Shown here: positions 15,061 to 23,897 of the stretch, piece by piece | Layout of the letters: every line of letters starts with the position of its first letter | Position numbering within the stretch: position 1 is the first letter of the stretch | Source of the DNA: Hymenobacteraceae bacterium | GTDB lineage: Bacteria; Bacteroidota; Bacteroidia; Cytophagales; Flexibacteraceae | Direction: 5' to 3' | DNA: 33,616 nucleotides | Assembly: GCA_947459175.1 (NCBI GenBank) | Contig: CANHCT010000015.1 | Coordinates: 1-33,616, forward strand | The notes under the pieces: generated by a model | The model's database searches: none | The model's input: the letters and a program-made list of their open reading frames with translations, nothing else | What the model was told of the DNA's origin: nothing | Position numbers and translations under genes: made by a program

Positions 15061-16383
15061 TTATTCCCCTGGTTTCAGGGCACATTTATAAGTATCGAGG
15101 GCCCTTTTCCGGGCAAATTCATGGTTCACCACCTGGTTTTGCAGATAGCCTGGCTGGTTCCATTCCGGTACCCATTTTTTAATGTAGCGCCAGTCTTTAT
15201 CAAATTTTTCTGTTTGCAGGGTCGGATTAAAAACACGGAAATAGGGTGCGGCATCACAGCCCGAACCCGAGGCCCACTGCCAGCCGCCGTTGTTGGCCGA
15301 TAAATCAAAATCCAGGAGTTTTTTGGCGAAATAGGCTTCTCCCAAACGCCAGTCAATCAGCAGGTGTTTCACCAGAAAAGAAGCCGTAATCATCCTCACC
15401 CTATTGTGCATAAATCCGGTGGCATTCAGTTCCCGCATGCCCGCATCCACGATGGGATAGCCGGTTTTGCCTTCACACCACTTCTGAAAATTTTCGGGAT
15501 CATTTCGCCAGGCAATCTTGTCATAGGCAGGCTTAAACGATTTCCCCTCGCCCACTCTGGGAAAATGCCAGAGTATGTTCATGTAAAACTCCCGCCAGAT
15601 CAGTTCGTTCAGCCAGGATTCGCTGTGTTGGATTCCCAAAGTCACCAAAGCACGGATGCTCACGGTGCCAAACCGAAGGTGAACACTGAGCCGGGAGGTT
15701 GCCGGCAGGGCGGGAAAATTTCGCTTTTCTCCATAGTTTTTCAGCAGCTCGGCCGTGACAGCCGCATCTGGAAAAGCTCCTTCGGCTTTTTCGAAGCCCA
15801 TTTCCTTTAATGGGATGATATCGGGGGCCTGCCAGCGGAGGAAATTGCCAAAGAGCGGTTTTGTTTGGTAAGGCCTGGTCATTTCAATCGAAAACCGGCT
15901 TTTCCATTTTTTGCTGTACGGGGTAAAAACAGTGTAGGGCATTCCCGAATCAGACAAAATTTCATCTTTTTCAAAAATCACCTGGTCTTTAAACGATTGA
16001 AAACCAATGCCTTTTTCCGCAAGCCATGATTCAATTTCCTGATCCCTTTTTATGGCATAGGGTTCATAATCGTGGTTGGTGTACACCTTTTTTACCTCGA
16101 ATTGAGCGCTCAGAGCAGAAAAAGCATCGGACGGTTTCCCGTAAAAAAAGAACAAACCCGAGCCGAGGGTCCTCAGGTGTTGGTGCATTTTTTCCAGATA
16201 GTGATGGATAAACGAAACGCGCCGGTCTTTTTTATCTTCCAGCAAGTCAAGGATTTGTCTGTCGAAAATGAAAAGAGGTAAAACCGGTAAAGGCCCCGAG
16301 AGTGCATGAAAAAGGCCTGCATTGTCCTCCAGCCTAAGGTCTCTTCTGAACCAGAAAAGGGCAATTTCTTGTTTGGATGGCAT
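15061..16383 (-). CDS. phr: Deoxyribodipyrimidine photolyase
   Basis: The flavoenzyme repairs cyclobutane pyrimidine dimers with light. The N-terminal antenna-binding Rossmann domain starts ALFWFRRDLRLEDN. The C-terminal FAD domain has SRLSVHLRFGTVS, ELIWREFYMNILW, the signature stretch VDAGMRELNATGFMHNRVRM, and NGGWQWASGSGCDAAPYFRVFNP. The ATG at 16383 gives 440 residues; a TTG at 16392 would add only three. It is divergent from holA with about 60 bases between. The WQWASGSGCDAAPYFR part matches class I CPD photolyases rather than cryptochromes, but the repair substrate is inferred from the family. Confidence 0.95.
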   Translation of the reverse strand: MPSKQEIALFWFRRDLRLEDNAGLFHALSGPLPVLPLFIFDRQILDLLEDKKDRRVSFIHHYLEKMHQHLRTLGSGLFFFYGKPSDAFSALSAQFEVKKVYTNHDYEPYAIKRDQEIESWLAEKGIGFQSFKDQVIFEKDEILSDSGMPYTVFTPYSKKWKSRFSIEMTRPYQTKPLFGNFLRWQAPDIIPLKEMGFEKAEGAFPDAAVTAELLKNYGEKRNFPALPATSRLSVHLRFGTVSIRALVTLGIQHSESWLNELIWREFYMNILWHFPRVGEGKSFKPAYDKIAWRNDPENFQKWCEGKTGYPIVDAGMRELNATGFMHNRVRMITASFLVKHLLIDWRLGEAYFAKKLLDFDLSANNGGWQWASGSGCDAAPYFRVFNPTLQTEKFDKDWRYIKKWVPEWNQPGYLQNQVVNHEFARKRALDTYKCALKPGE

Positions 16384-16444
16384 AAAAGTCAAACCCGGTT
16401 CATTTCCTTTTTGTTTTGCCTTTCTATTTCCTCATTTTTGCTGA

Positions 16445-17473
16445 ATGCCCCAAAAACCGGATGTCATTCTTCAGGAGTTGAAAAAAGGCGTTTTCCGCCC
16501 TATTTATTTTTTGCAGGGCGAAGAGCCGTTTTTTATTGATCAGATTACCGATTACATTGAAAATCATGCCCTTGAGCCGGCAGAAAGAAGTTTCAATCAG
16601 TTGGTGATGTATGGAAAAGATACCAGCATTGGCAATGTCATCGTGCAGGCAAGGCGGTTTCCGATGATGTCCCAAAGGCAGCTGGTGCTGGTAAAAGAGG
16701 CCCAGGAAATTACCGCACTGAACAACAAGGAAGGTCAGGAACTGCTCATCAAGTACATTAACAATCCGGTGGAAACCACCATTCTGGTGTTTGCCTATAA
16801 ATACAAAAAACTGGATGGCCGCAAGGAATTGCCCAAAGTGCTGGACAAAAAGGCCACTCTGGTAGAATCTGAAAAAATACCCGATTACAAGCTCAGGGAC
16901 TGGATTATGGGCTACATCACCTCACAGAAATATTTTGCCAATGCCTCGGCGGCCGAGTTGCTGGCCGATCACCTGGGCAACGACCTGAGCCGGATAGCCA
17001 AAGAACTTGAGAAGCTCAAAATCACCCTGCCCGAAGGTTCCGAAATCACCAAAAACATCATCCACGAAAAAATCGGCATCAGCAAGGAGTTCAACGCCAT
17101 TGAATTTCAGCAGGCCCTTGCCACCCGCAATACGGCCAAAGCCCTGCAGATTGCCAATTATTTTGTGGCCAACCCCAAAGCTTCCCATCTGATTCCCAAT
17201 CTCTCTCTGCTTTTCAATTTCTTTATGAAGGTGTTGATTATGCACTCGAATCCGAGGGCGGGAAATGATGAACTGCTGCGTTTGATGGGCTTGCGGAGTG
17301 AGTTTTTTCTTAAAGATTACCGGGCTGCAAAGAACCTGTTTTCCTACACACAGGTATTGCATGTGCTGCATCAGATTCGTCTGGCCGACGGGTATGCCAA
17401 AGGATTGGATGTCGGTGACCGGGACGAGGAGGCGATTTACAAAGACCTGATTCTGCAGATAGTACGCTGCTGA
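16445..17473 (+). CDS. holA: DNA polymerase III subunit delta
   Basis: Delta opens the sliding clamp as part of the clamp loader. The 342-residue protein has the usual N-terminus VFRPIYFLQGEEPFFIDQI, which resembles a Walker A region but lacks a P-loop, as normal for delta. A LVLVKEAQEI strand and the conserved KLDGRKELPKVLDK and LADHLGNDLSRIAKELEKL stretches follow. The C-terminal helical domain has FNAIEFQQALATRN and ends with VGDRDEEAIYKDLILQIV. The length is typical. It ends 11 bases before the convergent comF gene, with no room for a terminator. Confidence 0.95.
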   Translation: MPQKPDVILQELKKGVFRPIYFLQGEEPFFIDQITDYIENHALEPAERSFNQLVMYGKDTSIGNVIVQARRFPMMSQRQLVLVKEAQEITALNNKEGQELLIKYINNPVETTILVFAYKYKKLDGRKELPKVLDKKATLVESEKIPDYKLRDWIMGYITSQKYFANASAAELLADHLGNDLSRIAKELEKLKITLPEGSEITKNIIHEKIGISKEFNAIEFQQALATRNTAKALQIANYFVANPKASHLIPNLSLLFNFFMKVLIMHSNPRAGNDELLRLMGLRSEFFLKDYRAAKNLFSYTQVLHVLHQIRLADGYAKGLDVGDRDEEAIYKDLILQIVRC

Positions 17474-17484
17474 AGAGCTTCGCT

Positions 17485-18177
17485 TCAGGCAATGGCCAGG
17501 GTGGCCACGCTCAGGCCGGCAACGGGCTCCTGTATGAGCAGCCGGGCGCAGGCCTCCATGGTAGAGCCGGTGGTGATGACATCATCCACGAGTAAAATTT
17601 GCTTACCATGCAGCAGGTTTTTGTGCTCCGGGTCCAGCGCAAATACTTCGCCTACATTCAGGATTCGTTCCAGTTTTCCCTTTTTGGTCTGCGTTTCGGT
17701 GGCCCTGGCCCGAATCAGAATCTGGTCGTTGGCTTCAGATTCCAGCCCTTCTGCCATTCCCCTGGCAATGGCCATAGCTTGGTTGTAACCCCTTTTTTTC
17801 AGTTTTGAAGAATGCAGCGGTATAGGAAGAATGTAGTCAAACCGAGTTGTTAATCCATTGAATTTCAGTTCTTCTGCAAACAATCTGCCCAAAATTTCAC
17901 CCACATCAGGTTGATTTTGGTATTTCAGGGCATGCAGTAGCCTCTGGGTGATACCGCCCTTCTGAAACTTCAGAAATGCCAGACAATGGAGGAGGGGAAG
18001 GAGCCCAAGAAACTTTTTTTCCAATGGAGCATGGTTGCCAACCGGCCGGCTCACAATGGCCGGAAGTGAAGTGCGGCAGCTGTAGCAGATGGGTTTTTCG
18101 TTTTGCCCCACATCACCGAAACACCCGGCACAACTGTCGGGGAAAAGCAGGTTGACCACATCTTGCAGCAGGTCCAT
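17485..18177 (-). CDS. comF: ComF-family phosphoribosyltransferase-like protein
   Basis: The 230-residue protein has an N-terminal zinc finger (Cys16, Cys19, Cys31, Cys34), then the family block PIPLHSSKLKKRGYNQA (119-135) and the PRPP-binding loop ILLVDDVITTGST (194-206). ComF proteins take part in natural DNA uptake in competent bacteria, and many non-competent species keep them for unknown reasons. It starts 3 bases after the GNAT-like gene ends, so they form an operon. YifB/ComM, also linked to transformation, is encoded at 22074-23609, but no DNA-uptake pilus or ComEC gene is in view. Confidence 0.93.
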   Translation of the reverse strand: MDLLQDVVNLLFPDSCAGCFGDVGQNEKPICYSCRTSLPAIVSRPVGNHAPLEKKFLGLLPLLHCLAFLKFQKGGITQRLLHALKYQNQPDVGEILGRLFAEELKFNGLTTRFDYILPIPLHSSKLKKRGYNQAMAIARGMAEGLESEANDQILIRARATETQTKKGKLERILNVGEVFALDPEHKNLLHGKQILLVDDVITTGSTMEACARLLIQEPVAGLSVATLAIA

Positions 18178-18180
18178 GGC

Positions 18181-19350
18181 TCAAATGGGTTTTTCTCTTT
18201 CAAAAGGATGGTTGCGGTCGAAAAATATGCGGTAGGTGGCATGTCGTTTCACCTCCTTTGCACCCAGGGTTTCCATCAGATGAATCATTTTGGGATTGAA
18301 ATCGCCGATCCAATTCATTTCCAGTTTCCGGTACCGGGTTTTTACTATGGTAGGCCGGCAGGCAACAATCAAGGCGCCTTCCAGTCCTTTTCCCTGAAAA
18401 TCAGGCACTACCCCAAAAATAACGCCGAACATTTTATCGGTTCCCACCACATACCGGTACCAGGCAAACTTGATTTTTCCCCAAAGGTCCAGTTTACCGT
18501 TCACATGCTTAAAAAACTGGTTCAGCTCGGGCAGCATGAGGAAAAAGCTAACCGGCCTTTCTCCGTGAAACCCGAACCAGAGCAATCTTTTATCCATAAC
18601 CGGGGCGAGTTTTTTAAACAGAGCGCTTACATGGGCTTTCTGCATTTCCGGCACACCTGCGTGTTTCGACCAGGCCTGATTGTAAATTTCAGTAAAGGCA
18701 TTCACATATTTTTCTGCCTTGCTGGTCTGAAAATGCTCAAACCGAAACGATTTGTCCTGGCTGATGCGGTCGTATTTTTCCTGCAGCCTTGGGGAAAGCG
18801 GATTCAGTACCTCCCGAAAGAAAGTGAGCTGATAGAAATATACCTGGAAACCATAGTTTTCGAAAAGGGGGATAAAATACGGATGCGTGTAGGGCATGCC
18901 ATAATTTGGTTCCTTATCAAAACCATCCGTCAGCAGGCCCCAATGTTTATCCCGGTCGCCGAAGTTCACGGGCCCGTCCATGCCTTCTAGACCCTCCGCA
19001 TTTAGCCAGTTTTCGGCGGCAGAAAAAAGCAAATGAGCCGCCTGCTGATTGTTGATACATTCAAAAAAACCAAAGGCCCCGACTTTTGGTTTGCCGGGTT
19101 TGAAGAGCCGCCGGTCATAGAAAGCGGCAATGCGCCCGATGGTCTTTCCCTGGCTGTCTTTCAGAATCCATCTCCGGCAGTCGCCGTGCCGGAATTTCTT
19201 GTTTGTTTCACGGTTAAAAACTTCTTCTACATCTGAGTCCAAGGGACGAATCCAACGGGGTGAATTTTTGTAGAGCCTGGCAGGCAATTCAATAAACTCC
19301 CTTACAAAGTCCGGCTGCCCGCTTTCTTCTGTCAATTGAAATTCGTCCAT
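18181..19350 (-). CDS. GNAT-fold acyltransferase-like protein
   Basis: These 389 residues belong to a family common in Bacteroidota and usually annotated as hypothetical or N-acetyltransferase. The C-terminal half has the acyl-CoA loop of GNAT enzymes, FGVVPDFQGKGLEGALI (residues 312-328), with the Q-x-x-G-x-G/A pattern, followed by NPKMIHLMETLGAK. The N-terminal half (about 20-175) has MDGPVNFGDRDKHWGLL, then YTHPYFIPLFENYGF, which resembles a second GNAT-like repeat. There is no signal peptide. It is the first gene of a two-gene unit with comF. The substrate is unknown. Confidence 0.82.
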   Translation of the reverse strand: MDEFQLTEESGQPDFVREFIELPARLYKNSPRWIRPLDSDVEEVFNRETNKKFRHGDCRRWILKDSQGKTIGRIAAFYDRRLFKPGKPKVGAFGFFECINNQQAAHLLFSAAENWLNAEGLEGMDGPVNFGDRDKHWGLLTDGFDKEPNYGMPYTHPYFIPLFENYGFQVYFYQLTFFREVLNPLSPRLQEKYDRISQDKSFRFEHFQTSKAEKYVNAFTEIYNQAWSKHAGVPEMQKAHVSALFKKLAPVMDKRLLWFGFHGERPVSFFLMLPELNQFFKHVNGKLDLWGKIKFAWYRYVVGTDKMFGVIFGVVPDFQGKGLEGALIVACRPTIVKTRYRKLEMNWIGDFNPKMIHLMETLGAKEVKRHATYRIFFDRNHPFEREKPI

Positions 19351-19377
19351 GGCAGTTCAGTTTTCAGCTAAAGTATT

Positions 19378-19400
19378 CATTTTGAAATGCTGAACAGCAT
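19378..19400 (-). promoter_or_regulatory. Overlapping dyads upstream of the GNAT-like gene
   Basis: CATTT-TG-AAATG (19378-19389) overlaps ATGCTG-AA-CAGCAT (19387-19400). The dyads lie 28-50 bases before the ATG at 19350. The position and symmetry suit a repressor operator, but no regulator is identified. Confidence 0.3.
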
Positions 19401-19488
19401 GAGAATTTTTATTCCATGCATTTCTGCATTACCAAAGGCATTTGTTGAAAAGGCTTGGTATTACCCGAAAAATCAATACTTGCAGCCA

Positions 19489-20949
19489 TCATTCCCGTAC
19501 TGCACCACCCAGTTTATCCCTGAAGTAATTATCAAAAAAATCAGGCAATTGCTCCACTCCGATGCGCTTGGCCAGTATCTTTTTGTTTTCATCCAGAATG
19601 TACATCACCGGTGTGGAATAGATGTCATACACATTTTTGAAATCGGTTACCACCTGGCTGTCCCAGACATTGGTCCATTTCAGGCCTTTTTCTCTGACAA
19701 ACTTTTTCCAGTCGTCGGGCTTGCGGTCAATGGAAACCGCATAAACGCCGATGCCCTTTTGCTTATTTTTTTCCCAATACTCATGCAGTTTGGGGGTTTC
19801 CTTCTGGCAGTGTCCGCAGTTGGGGTCCCAGAAATAGAGGACGGTGCATTTGGATTTGAATCCGTACAAGGGGCTCAGCTTTCCCGATGAATCGGTCAGG
19901 TACATGTTGGGGGCGGTTTTTCCAATGAGAATGGGCTCCAGAATTTTGGCCCTGTCCCTGATTTTGGTGACTGTTGAAGAGTCTACCCAAAATGCTTTTC
20001 CGTTGAGGTAGTAGTTTTTGGCCATGTGCACAAAAACGGCATCCATGCCCATGATCTGGCTTTTTTCATAGTGATTGGTAACCCACCACACCACATACTT
20101 GAAGATTTCCTTGCTTTTGGCCCTGTTGAGGATGTAGTCTGCCGCCGTATTGATGGAATCGGGAATCTGCAGGGTCATTTTGGTAACATATTGCTCAATC
20201 TTATTGTGGAATACCGGTGTGCGGATCATACGGTCGTCCGTAAGGTCCAGATTATCAAAGAAATGGGCCTTATAGAAACGAAACTGGAACAGGGAATCTT
20301 TGCGGCCGTTTGACAAAACCGGGGCGTCGGGAACATCGGGGTCCAATGCAGTTTTGAACAGCTTGACTGCAAAGCTCTTTGGGTTTTCAGCAAACAACTT
20401 GTCCCGGAATGATTTTACCTCTTTGTCCAGTTGTTCCAGTTTTGTTTTCAATGCAGCAACGGAGTCGGGGTTTTTGGTTTTGTTCAGGGCCTGCCGGAGA
20501 GGGCCTGCTTCCTTGCTTTTGGAAGCCATCAGTTTTTGGTAGTCGTAAAAGATTTGGTTTTCCTTTCCTTCCTTGATTTTCATGGTGGAAATGGCATCGC
20601 TGCTGTCGAATTCCATAGACTGGAACTGCTCACCAATCAAAAATTCCACATAGCGGTTTTTGGGCAATACCAGAAGATATACGCCTTCGGGCAGGTCTTT
20701 ATTCCCTTTAAATCGAAGATTTCCCTTGCTGTCAAATTTTGCAGTATCTTTTGGAATGTATTGATTGTCACCATAATAGTGGGCAATGATGGCGCTGGAG
20801 TCTTTGTATCCGTTGATTTTGAATCGGATATCGTGCCCTTTGGATTCGGGATTTGCCTGTTTTTGGGCCATAGAAACCGGACCCCGGCAGTACAGACCGG
20901 TCAGCAAACCCAGGAGGAAAAAACTTTTCAGAAAAAAATTCGACTTCAT
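19489..20949 (-). CDS. TlpA-type thiol-disulfide oxidoreductase with DUF4369-like N-terminus
   Basis: The 486-residue protein has a signal peptide (about residues 1-29). It then has a beta-rich region of the DUF4369 kind (HDIRFKINGYKDSSAIIAHYYG, KGNLRFKG), a helical middle with a DUF5106-like layout (about 150-340), and a C-terminal thioredoxin fold. The fold shows TVLYFWDPNCGHCQKETPKL with active-site Cys378 and Cys381, and the cis-proline motif STPVMYILDE. Such periplasmic redox proteins keep or reduce disulfides in envelope proteins. It is probably monocistronic. No partner is encoded next to it. The specific substrate is unknown. Confidence 0.9.
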   Translation of the reverse strand: MKSNFFLKSFFLLGLLTGLYCRGPVSMAQKQANPESKGHDIRFKINGYKDSSAIIAHYYGDNQYIPKDTAKFDSKGNLRFKGNKDLPEGVYLLVLPKNRYVEFLIGEQFQSMEFDSSDAISTMKIKEGKENQIFYDYQKLMASKSKEAGPLRQALNKTKNPDSVAALKTKLEQLDKEVKSFRDKLFAENPKSFAVKLFKTALDPDVPDAPVLSNGRKDSLFQFRFYKAHFFDNLDLTDDRMIRTPVFHNKIEQYVTKMTLQIPDSINTAADYILNRAKSKEIFKYVVWWVTNHYEKSQIMGMDAVFVHMAKNYYLNGKAFWVDSSTVTKIRDRAKILEPILIGKTAPNMYLTDSSGKLSPLYGFKSKCTVLYFWDPNCGHCQKETPKLHEYWEKNKQKGIGVYAVSIDRKPDDWKKFVREKGLKWTNVWDSQVVTDFKNVYDIYSTPVMYILDENKKILAKRIGVEQLPDFFDNYFRDKLGGAVRE

Positions 20950-20973
20950 TTCAGCAGTTGTTCAACAATTTCA

Positions 20974-21010
20974 GGGTTGCAAATATGCCAAAAATGCGGG
21001 TTGCAACATA
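20974..21010 (-). repeat. Direct repeat GGGTTGCAA-n-ATA upstream of the TlpA-type gene
   Basis: GGGTTGCAAATA (20974-20985) recurs as GGGTTGCAACATA (20998-21010), 24 bases apart, roughly two and a half helical turns. A short palindrome TTGTTCAACAA lies at 20958-20968, between the repeats and the ATG at 20949. The set may be a regulator-binding region. Confidence 0.4.
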
Positions 21011-21045
21011 TTCCAATTCCATAGATGGCCATCAATCGACAGGTA

Positions 21046-22005
21046 TTAACCCTTAATTTTTGCGGCAATGCTTGCCAGCCACCACCCCAGCCGGCGGGAG
21101 ATAAATTGATCCAGGGGCCCCAGGGTTTTTTTTACCAAAGCGGAATACATGGCAAGAAAAGCATGGTATTTGAATCGTTTTTGCCTTTCAAAAAGCTCCT
21201 GAGTGCTTAAAAAGCCGGACAATGGCTCAAAGTTCAGCGACTTTTGATTGATTATTTTTTCGCAGGCTTTTATAAAACCTGCCGGCAACCGGGATTGCAT
21301 AAATAATAATATTTCTCCACGGTGGGCAAGGAGTTTCTTCGTTTCAGTAGGTTGAATACCTCCATCCCAATACACCTCATTTTCCCAAATATGAATTCCT
21401 ACCGGAACATGAATGTAGCCCAGTTTTTCTCTGGCCATGGCCATAAACATCATGCTGGGATACAGGTTGAGAATTTGTTCATCGTACAGCGAAAGGTCTA
21501 TTTTATCCTTTCTGATACAGGTGGTGGTTAAAATATGGGCATTCCAGAATATAGAGGCCTGACTTTCATAATCCTCTTTTTCGGCCACGAATGTCTGTTT
21601 AAACGGGCTGTACAGATAGGATGCATGGTTCAGGATTTGATGAACAATCAAACCACATTTGAAGCCAAAAGGCTCATACTTATTGATGAAACCGAGAACC
21701 TCCTCAAGACCACCCGGAATAAAATAATCATCATCGGTGATAAAAAAAAGATACTCGCCCCGGGCCTGCTCTACCAAAAACCGGACATTCTTTACAGCGC
21801 CAATATTCTCCGCATGCCGGAAATACCGGATTCTAGGGTCCTGAAATTGGGCCACCACTTCATCGGTATGGTCGGGAGAGCCATTGTTTGCGATAATGAT
21901 CTCCAGGTCCTTTGAGGCACATGCTACTACAGAGGAAATGCACTTTTTCAGCAAGTCGGCCCTTTTGTAGGTAGGAATCAGAACAGAAATAATCAATGAA
22001 CTCAA
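21046..22005 (-). CDS. Glycosyltransferase family 2
   Basis: The protein is about 319 residues and has the GT2 N-terminus ISVLIPTYKRADLLKKCI, the donor-site IIIANNGSPDHTDEV, and the acidic metal site FFITDDDYF. The rest is less conserved, with an aromatic C-terminal region. No ATG is available; TTG codons at 22005 and 21996 are the possible starts, and the second gives the more usual IISVLIPTYKR beginning. A -7 box at 22047-22054 fits either. It is likely to act in surface glycan assembly. It stands alone here, apart from the exporter operon at 2014-5984. Confidence 0.88.
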   Translation of the reverse strand: MSSLIISVLIPTYKRADLLKKCISSVVACASKDLEIIIANNGSPDHTDEVVAQFQDPRIRYFRHAENIGAVKNVRFLVEQARGEYLFFITDDDYFIPGGLEEVLGFINKYEPFGFKCGLIVHQILNHASYLYSPFKQTFVAEKEDYESQASIFWNAHILTTTCIRKDKIDLSLYDEQILNLYPSMMFMAMAREKLGYIHVPVGIHIWENEVYWDGGIQPTETKKLLAHRGEILLFMQSRLPAGFIKACEKIINQKSLNFEPLSGFLSTQELFERQKRFKYHAFLAMYSALVKKTLGPLDQFISRRLGWWLASIAAKIKG

Positions 22006-22046
22006 GGCAAAAAAGAAAAGGCCGGTTGGCTGAAAGTTTTCAGGCC

Positions 22047-22054
22047 CAAAGGTA
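22047..22054 (-). promoter_or_regulatory. Candidate -7 box TACCTTTG for the GT2 gene
   Basis: TACCTTTG on the minus strand fits TAnnTTTG and lies 42 bases before the TTG start at 22005. It lies just inside the gap after yifB, so the GT2 gene probably has its own transcript. Confidence 0.45.
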
Positions 22055-22073
22055 AAGCAGAAAAATGCTCAAT

Positions 22074-23609
22074 TCAGCCTGCCCAGTTTTCCCGGTCCAG
22101 GCTGCGGTATTGAATGGCCTCGGCAAGATGCTCTGTTTTAATGTCTTCGCTTCCGGCAAGGTCGGCAATGGTTCTGCTTACTTTCAATATGCGGTCGTAG
22201 GCTCTTGCTGAAAGTCCAAGGCGCTCCATGGCAATTTTGAGCAGGTTTTTTCCTGCCTCGCTGATGATACAGATTTCGTTTACCATAGGACTGGGCATCA
22301 TCGCATTGCTGAAAATGTTTTCCTGATTTTCAAAACGACTGGTTTGAATTTCACGGGCTTTAACCACCCTTTCCCTTATGCTTTCAGAAGTCTCGGTTCT
22401 TTGCTGATTGGCAATCTTTTCAAAGGAAACAGGGGTAACTTCCACATGCAAATCAATCCGGTCGAGCAAGGGGCCCGAAATTTTGTTCAGGTAACGCTGC
22501 ACCGCTCCAGGAGGACAGACACATTCCTTATCCGGGTGGTTGTAATATCCGCATGGACAGGGGTTCATGCTGGCTATCAGCATAAAATTGGCTGGAAAAT
22601 CTACTGCAAACCTTGCCCGGGAAATAGAAATTTTCCGCTCCTCCAACGGCTGACGCAAAACCTCCAGCACCGATCTTTTAAATTCAGGCAGCTCGTCCAG
22701 AAACAAAACCCCGTTGTGGGCAAGGGAAATTTCCCCGGGTTGCGGTATGTTTCCTCCCCCCACGAGGGCCACATCGCTTACCGTATGGTGCGGGGAGCGA
22801 AATGGCCGGGTGGTAATCAAACCTTCGGTTTTGCTGAGTTTTCCGGCTACCGAATGGATCTTGGTGGTTTCCAGGGCTTCGCGGAGGTCAAGCGGCGGAA
22901 GGATGCCCGGAAGGCGTTTGGCCAGCATGGTTTTGCCGGCGCCCGGTGGACCAATCATAATGACATTGTGACCTCCTGCAGCGGCAATTTCAAGTGCGCG
23001 TTTAATATTTTCCTGACCCTGCACATGGCTGAAATCAGCATCGTAGCTGTTCAGGTTGTTGAAAAACAATTCCTTGGTATCCTTAATTAAAGGCTCGATC
23101 CAGATTCTGCCTTCCAGAAAATCAACGGCTTCCTGTAAACTCTCTACCCCGATTACATCCAGATTGGAAACGATGGCTGCTTCATTGGCATTCTCTTTGG
23201 GCAGGATAAAGCCCTTGAATTTTCCTCTGGCTTCTATGGCAATGGGCAAAACACCTTTGATGGGGCGCAGACTGCCATCCAGAGAAAGTTCACCCATAAT
23301 GACATATTGCTCCAGAGCAGGTGCCAGAATTTGTCCCGAAGCCCCCAAAACCCCCAGAGCAATGGGCAGGTCATAAGCGGAGCCTTCTTTTTTTATGTCC
23401 GCCGGAGCAAGATTCACCACCACCTTTTGCCGGGGCATCTGAAATCGTGCCACCTTGATGGCAGATTCTACGCGGTGTACGCTCTCCTTGACGGCTGCAT
23501 CGGGCAGCCCTACGATGTACATTTCAGTTCCCTGCCCGACGCTCACCTCTATGGTGATGGGATAGGCTTTAACTCCCTGAACGGCAGAGCCGTATACTTT
23601 TGATAACAT
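22074..23609 (-). CDS. comM: YifB/ComM-family AAA ATPase (Mg-chelatase-like)
   Basis: The 511-residue protein starts at the ATG at 23609 (MLSKVYGSAVQGVKAY), the family norm. A longer in-frame start at 23711 would lie upstream of the likely promoter. An N-terminal ChlI-like domain has GLPDAAVKESVHRVESAI. The AAA core has Walker A GPPGAGKT (220-227), Walker B LFLDE (302-306) and a SMNPCPCGYY insert with cysteines 351, 353, 363 and 365, then GPLLDRIDLHVEV. The C-terminal lid has RAYDRILKVSRTIADL. In Vibrio and Haemophilus the homologue ComM drives branch migration during transformation. Most bacteria carry it, so competence is not implied. Confidence 0.95.
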   Translation of the reverse strand: MLSKVYGSAVQGVKAYPITIEVSVGQGTEMYIVGLPDAAVKESVHRVESAIKVARFQMPRQKVVVNLAPADIKKEGSAYDLPIALGVLGASGQILAPALEQYVIMGELSLDGSLRPIKGVLPIAIEARGKFKGFILPKENANEAAIVSNLDVIGVESLQEAVDFLEGRIWIEPLIKDTKELFFNNLNSYDADFSHVQGQENIKRALEIAAAGGHNVIMIGPPGAGKTMLAKRLPGILPPLDLREALETTKIHSVAGKLSKTEGLITTRPFRSPHHTVSDVALVGGGNIPQPGEISLAHNGVLFLDELPEFKRSVLEVLRQPLEERKISISRARFAVDFPANFMLIASMNPCPCGYYNHPDKECVCPPGAVQRYLNKISGPLLDRIDLHVEVTPVSFEKIANQQRTETSESIRERVVKAREIQTSRFENQENIFSNAMMPSPMVNEICIISEAGKNLLKIAMERLGLSARAYDRILKVSRTIADLAGSEDIKTEHLAEAIQYRSLDRENWAG

Positions 23610-23697
23610 GCTTGGCGTGATTGCAGATTCCGGTTTAGCCGGTGTATTTTTTTCTGGATTCCGTACGAAATGAGACCAGTTTTTACCCGCTTGAGCA

Positions 23698-23705
23698 CAA
23701 AGGTA
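23698..23705 (-). promoter_or_regulatory. Candidate -7 box TACCTTTG for yifB/comM
   Basis: TACCTTTG on the minus strand fits TAnnTTTG. It lies about 90 bases before the ATG at 23609 and downstream of the alternative start at 23711, which argues for the shorter protein. Confidence 0.5.
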
Positions 23706-23897
23706 AACCAATGCCCGTATTTATTGCACTGGTATTCCCCGGGAAAAAAAACGGCAGAAGACGGACCGCCCGAAAATTGCCTTTCCCGAACCCTGTAATG
23801 GGTTTAAAATCGAAAATTTTTGGTCGGTTTTGAAATAAGGGTTTTATTGTGTTGATTTTGGGCATGGAATTGAAAAATAATTGCCAAAATTTGCAGG

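Noticed and set aside
14411-15085. 224-codon minus-strand ORF opposite superoxide dismutase
   Set aside because: The plus strand encodes a complete enzyme with all metal ligands; the antisense frame would also cross the terminator.
18103-18990. 295-codon plus-strand ORF antisense to the GNAT-like and comF genes
   Set aside because: The minus-strand genes show clear family motifs over the same bases; this frame is open by codon bias only.
22344-23090. 248-codon plus-strand ORF inside yifB/comM
   Set aside because: It is antisense to the conserved AAA core and shows no domain.
17485-23609. A natural-competence cluster, from comF and yifB/comM within 6 kb
   Set aside because: Unrelated genes lie between, both families are near-universal, and no uptake pilus or ComEC gene is present.
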